A stretch of DNA of 5,471 nucleotides from an uncultured Eubacteriales bacterium (GTDB taxonomy: Bacteria; Bacillota; Clostridia; Oscillospirales; CAG-272). The position numbers were made by a program, and so were the translations under genes. The notes under the pieces are model-generated. The model was not told the origin of the DNA. It searched no databases and was given only the letters and a program-made list of their open reading frames with translations. The stretch covers positions 1 through 5,471 of the forward strand of contig CASEEB010000216.1 of assembly GCA_949286815.1 (NCBI GenBank), in the 5' to 3' direction. Below, one piece after another: positions 4,350 to 5,471 of this stretch (positions are counted from its first letter, which is position 1; the number at the start of each line of letters is the position of its first letter).

Positions 4350-5471
4350 ATGTTTGAAGCAACTTTTGAATCGCTTTATGAATACGAGTGTCCCGATTGG
4401 TTCAGGGACGCTAAATTCGGCATCTGGAGCCATTGGGGACCGCAAAGTGTTCCGATGTGTGGGGACTGGTATGCCAGAAACATGTATATTGAGGGGAGTC
4501 CTCAATATCTGTATCATGTAAGGCATTACGGACATCCCTCTAAATTCGGGTATAAGGATATCTGCAAACTGTGGAAAGCCGAAAATTTTGACCCGGACGG
4601 GCTTATGGAGCTGTACTACAAAGCGGGGGCAAGATATTTTGTCGCGCAGGCGGTGCATCATGACAATTTTTTCAATTATGATTCCGCGGTCAACAGATTC
4701 AATTCCAAAAATATCGGTCCGATGAGGGATATATGTATGCTCTGGAAAAACGCGGCGAAAAAATATGACCTTCCGTTCGGACTCAGCGAACACCTCGGAG
4801 CTTCTTTTTCCTGGTGGCAGTTCAATAAGCACAGCGACAAATACGGCAAGTACAAAGGGGTGCCCTATGACGGAAACGACCCGGAATACGCGGATTTTTA
4901 CCACGCAAACTGTGAGCATGTAAGGGACTATATACCGGCAGTGCCGTGGTATACCGACAATAAAAATTACCATAAGTATTGGCTTGACAGTATAAATGAG
5001 ATGATAGAAAAATTTACCCCGGAGCTGTTATACACGGACGGCTCGCTACCTTTCGGTAAGCCGTGGCATACAGACGAGGAGGGAAAATCGTATGCCGGAG
5101 ACAGTATTTATGATGAAGGACTGCGGGCGGTAAGCCGCCTTTATAATAAATCAATTGAAGTGCACGGGAAAAATCAGGCGGTATATCTGCAAAAGGACAG
5201 ACGTCCGGAAATATATAATGTGGGCATTCTTGATATAGAAAAAAGCCAACTGCCGGGTATTTCCGAAAGGCCATGGCATACCGATACCTGTATCGGAAAT
5301 TGGTTTTATGACGCCAAGCAGCCATATAAAAGATGCGATCAGATAATCGAGATGCTTGTGGACATAATCTCGAAAAACGGAACAATGCTTTTAAATATTC
5401 TTCAGAAACCGGACGGCACGATTGACGATGAGGCAGAGTATATTCTGAAGGAATTGGCGGGATGGTTTTCT
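4350..5471 (+). CDS. GH29-family alpha-L-fucosidase (3' end beyond window)
   Basis: This is an open frame of 374 codons with no stop before the window ends. It should hydrolyse terminal alpha-L-fucose from glycans, or from fucosylated oligosaccharides taken up by the cell. Seen: the GH29 opening P-D-W-F-R-D-A-K-F-G-I-W-S-H-W-G-P (15-31), G-D-W-Y-A-R-N-M-Y (38-46), the active-site strand A-V-H-H-D-N-F (101-107), F-G-L-S-E-H (143-148), and L-L-Y-T-D-G-S (226-232), in which D230 aligns with the family's nucleophile aspartate. The closing N-G-T-M-L-L-N-I and D-G-T-I-D-D-E (343-361) mark the end of the catalytic barrel, so little beyond the barrel is missing except a possible beta-sandwich. The acid/base residue cannot be assigned with confidence. 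There is no signal peptide, hence probably cytoplasmic. The start is supported by AAAGGA (4334-4339), 10 bases upstream. The 79-bp gap to the membrane protein has no terminator, so co-transcription is possible. Confidence 0.88.
   Translation, partial: MFEATFESLYEYECPDWFRDAKFGIWSHWGPQSVPMCGDWYARNMYIEGSPQYLYHVRHYGHPSKFGYKDICKLWKAENFDPDGLMELYYKAGARYFVAQAVHHDNFFNYDSAVNRFNSKNIGPMRDICMLWKNAAKKYDLPFGLSEHLGASFSWWQFNKHSDKYGKYKGVPYDGNDPEYADFYHANCEHVRDYIPAVPWYTDNKNYHKYWLDSINEMIEKFTPELLYTDGSLPFGKPWHTDEEGKSYAGDSIYDEGLRAVSRLYNKSIEVHGKNQAVYLQKDRRPEIYNVGILDIEKSQLPGISERPWHTDTCIGNWFYDAKQPYKRCDQIIEMLVDIISKNGTMLLNILQKPDGTIDDEAEYILKELAGWFS

Noticed and set aside
4254..4973. 239-residue minus-strand open frame
   Set aside because: It is antisense to the GH29 fucosidase, whose plus-strand frame carries clear family motifs and a ribosome binding site; the minus-strand product shows no coherent domain.
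5014..5385. 123-residue minus-strand open frame
   Set aside because: Shadow of the GH29 frame; no family features and no ribosome binding site noted.

Overview
The window looks like a chromosomal segment of an anaerobic Firmicute, probably a gut- or rumen-type Clostridia member. The reasons are moderately AT-rich DNA, standard-code genes with strong AGGAG-type ribosome binding sites, a BspA-like leucine-rich-repeat surface protein, a clostridial-style CLC transporter with a C-terminal RCK_C-type domain, an ECF-type sigma factor coupled to a one-pass membrane protein, and a cytoplasmic GH29 fucosidase. No species can be named from the sequence alone. I see no tRNA, rRNA, CRISPR array, insertion sequence or phage gene.

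Layout, left to right. (1) At 2-748 (+) is the 3' end of a gene for a secreted BspA-type LRR protein, followed by a hairpin terminator at 758-790. (2) At 798-826 (+) is a promoter with perfect TTGACA and TATAAT hexamers 17 bp apart and an extended -10. It has no evident protein gene and points into the 3' end of the next gene. With a hairpin plus U-run at 906-931 it could make a short RNA of about 100 nt antisense to that gene. (3) At 875-2482 (-) is a complete CLC chloride/proton antiporter-type gene. It has its own perfect consensus promoter at 2616-2644 (-), whose -35 is embedded in a perfect inverted repeat at 2640-2657. (4) The non-coding stretch 2483-2867 holds that promoter, GC-rich terminator-like hairpins around 2729-2777, and a 12-bp palindrome at 2832-2843. 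(5) At 2868-3464 (+) is an ECF-like sigma factor, overlapping by ATGA (6) a single-pass membrane protein at 3461-4270 (+), a probable anti-sigma factor with an extracytoplasmic beta-rich domain. (7) Starting at 4350 (+) and running off the window is a GH29-family alpha-L-fucosidase. It has no stop codon inside the window.

Functional reading. The sigma factor and membrane partner form a classic signal-transduction pair in which the ectodomain would sense an outside cue and release the sigma factor. The fucosidase lies 79 bp downstream on the same strand with no terminator between. Glycan-linked control of fucose release is therefore a plausible hypothesis, but it is not shown by the sequence. 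A good promoter match inside the anti-sigma gene (3831-3859) offers an alternative, sigma-factor-independent route to fucosidase expression. The CLC gene appears to be a separate transcription unit with unusual possible regulation at both ends.
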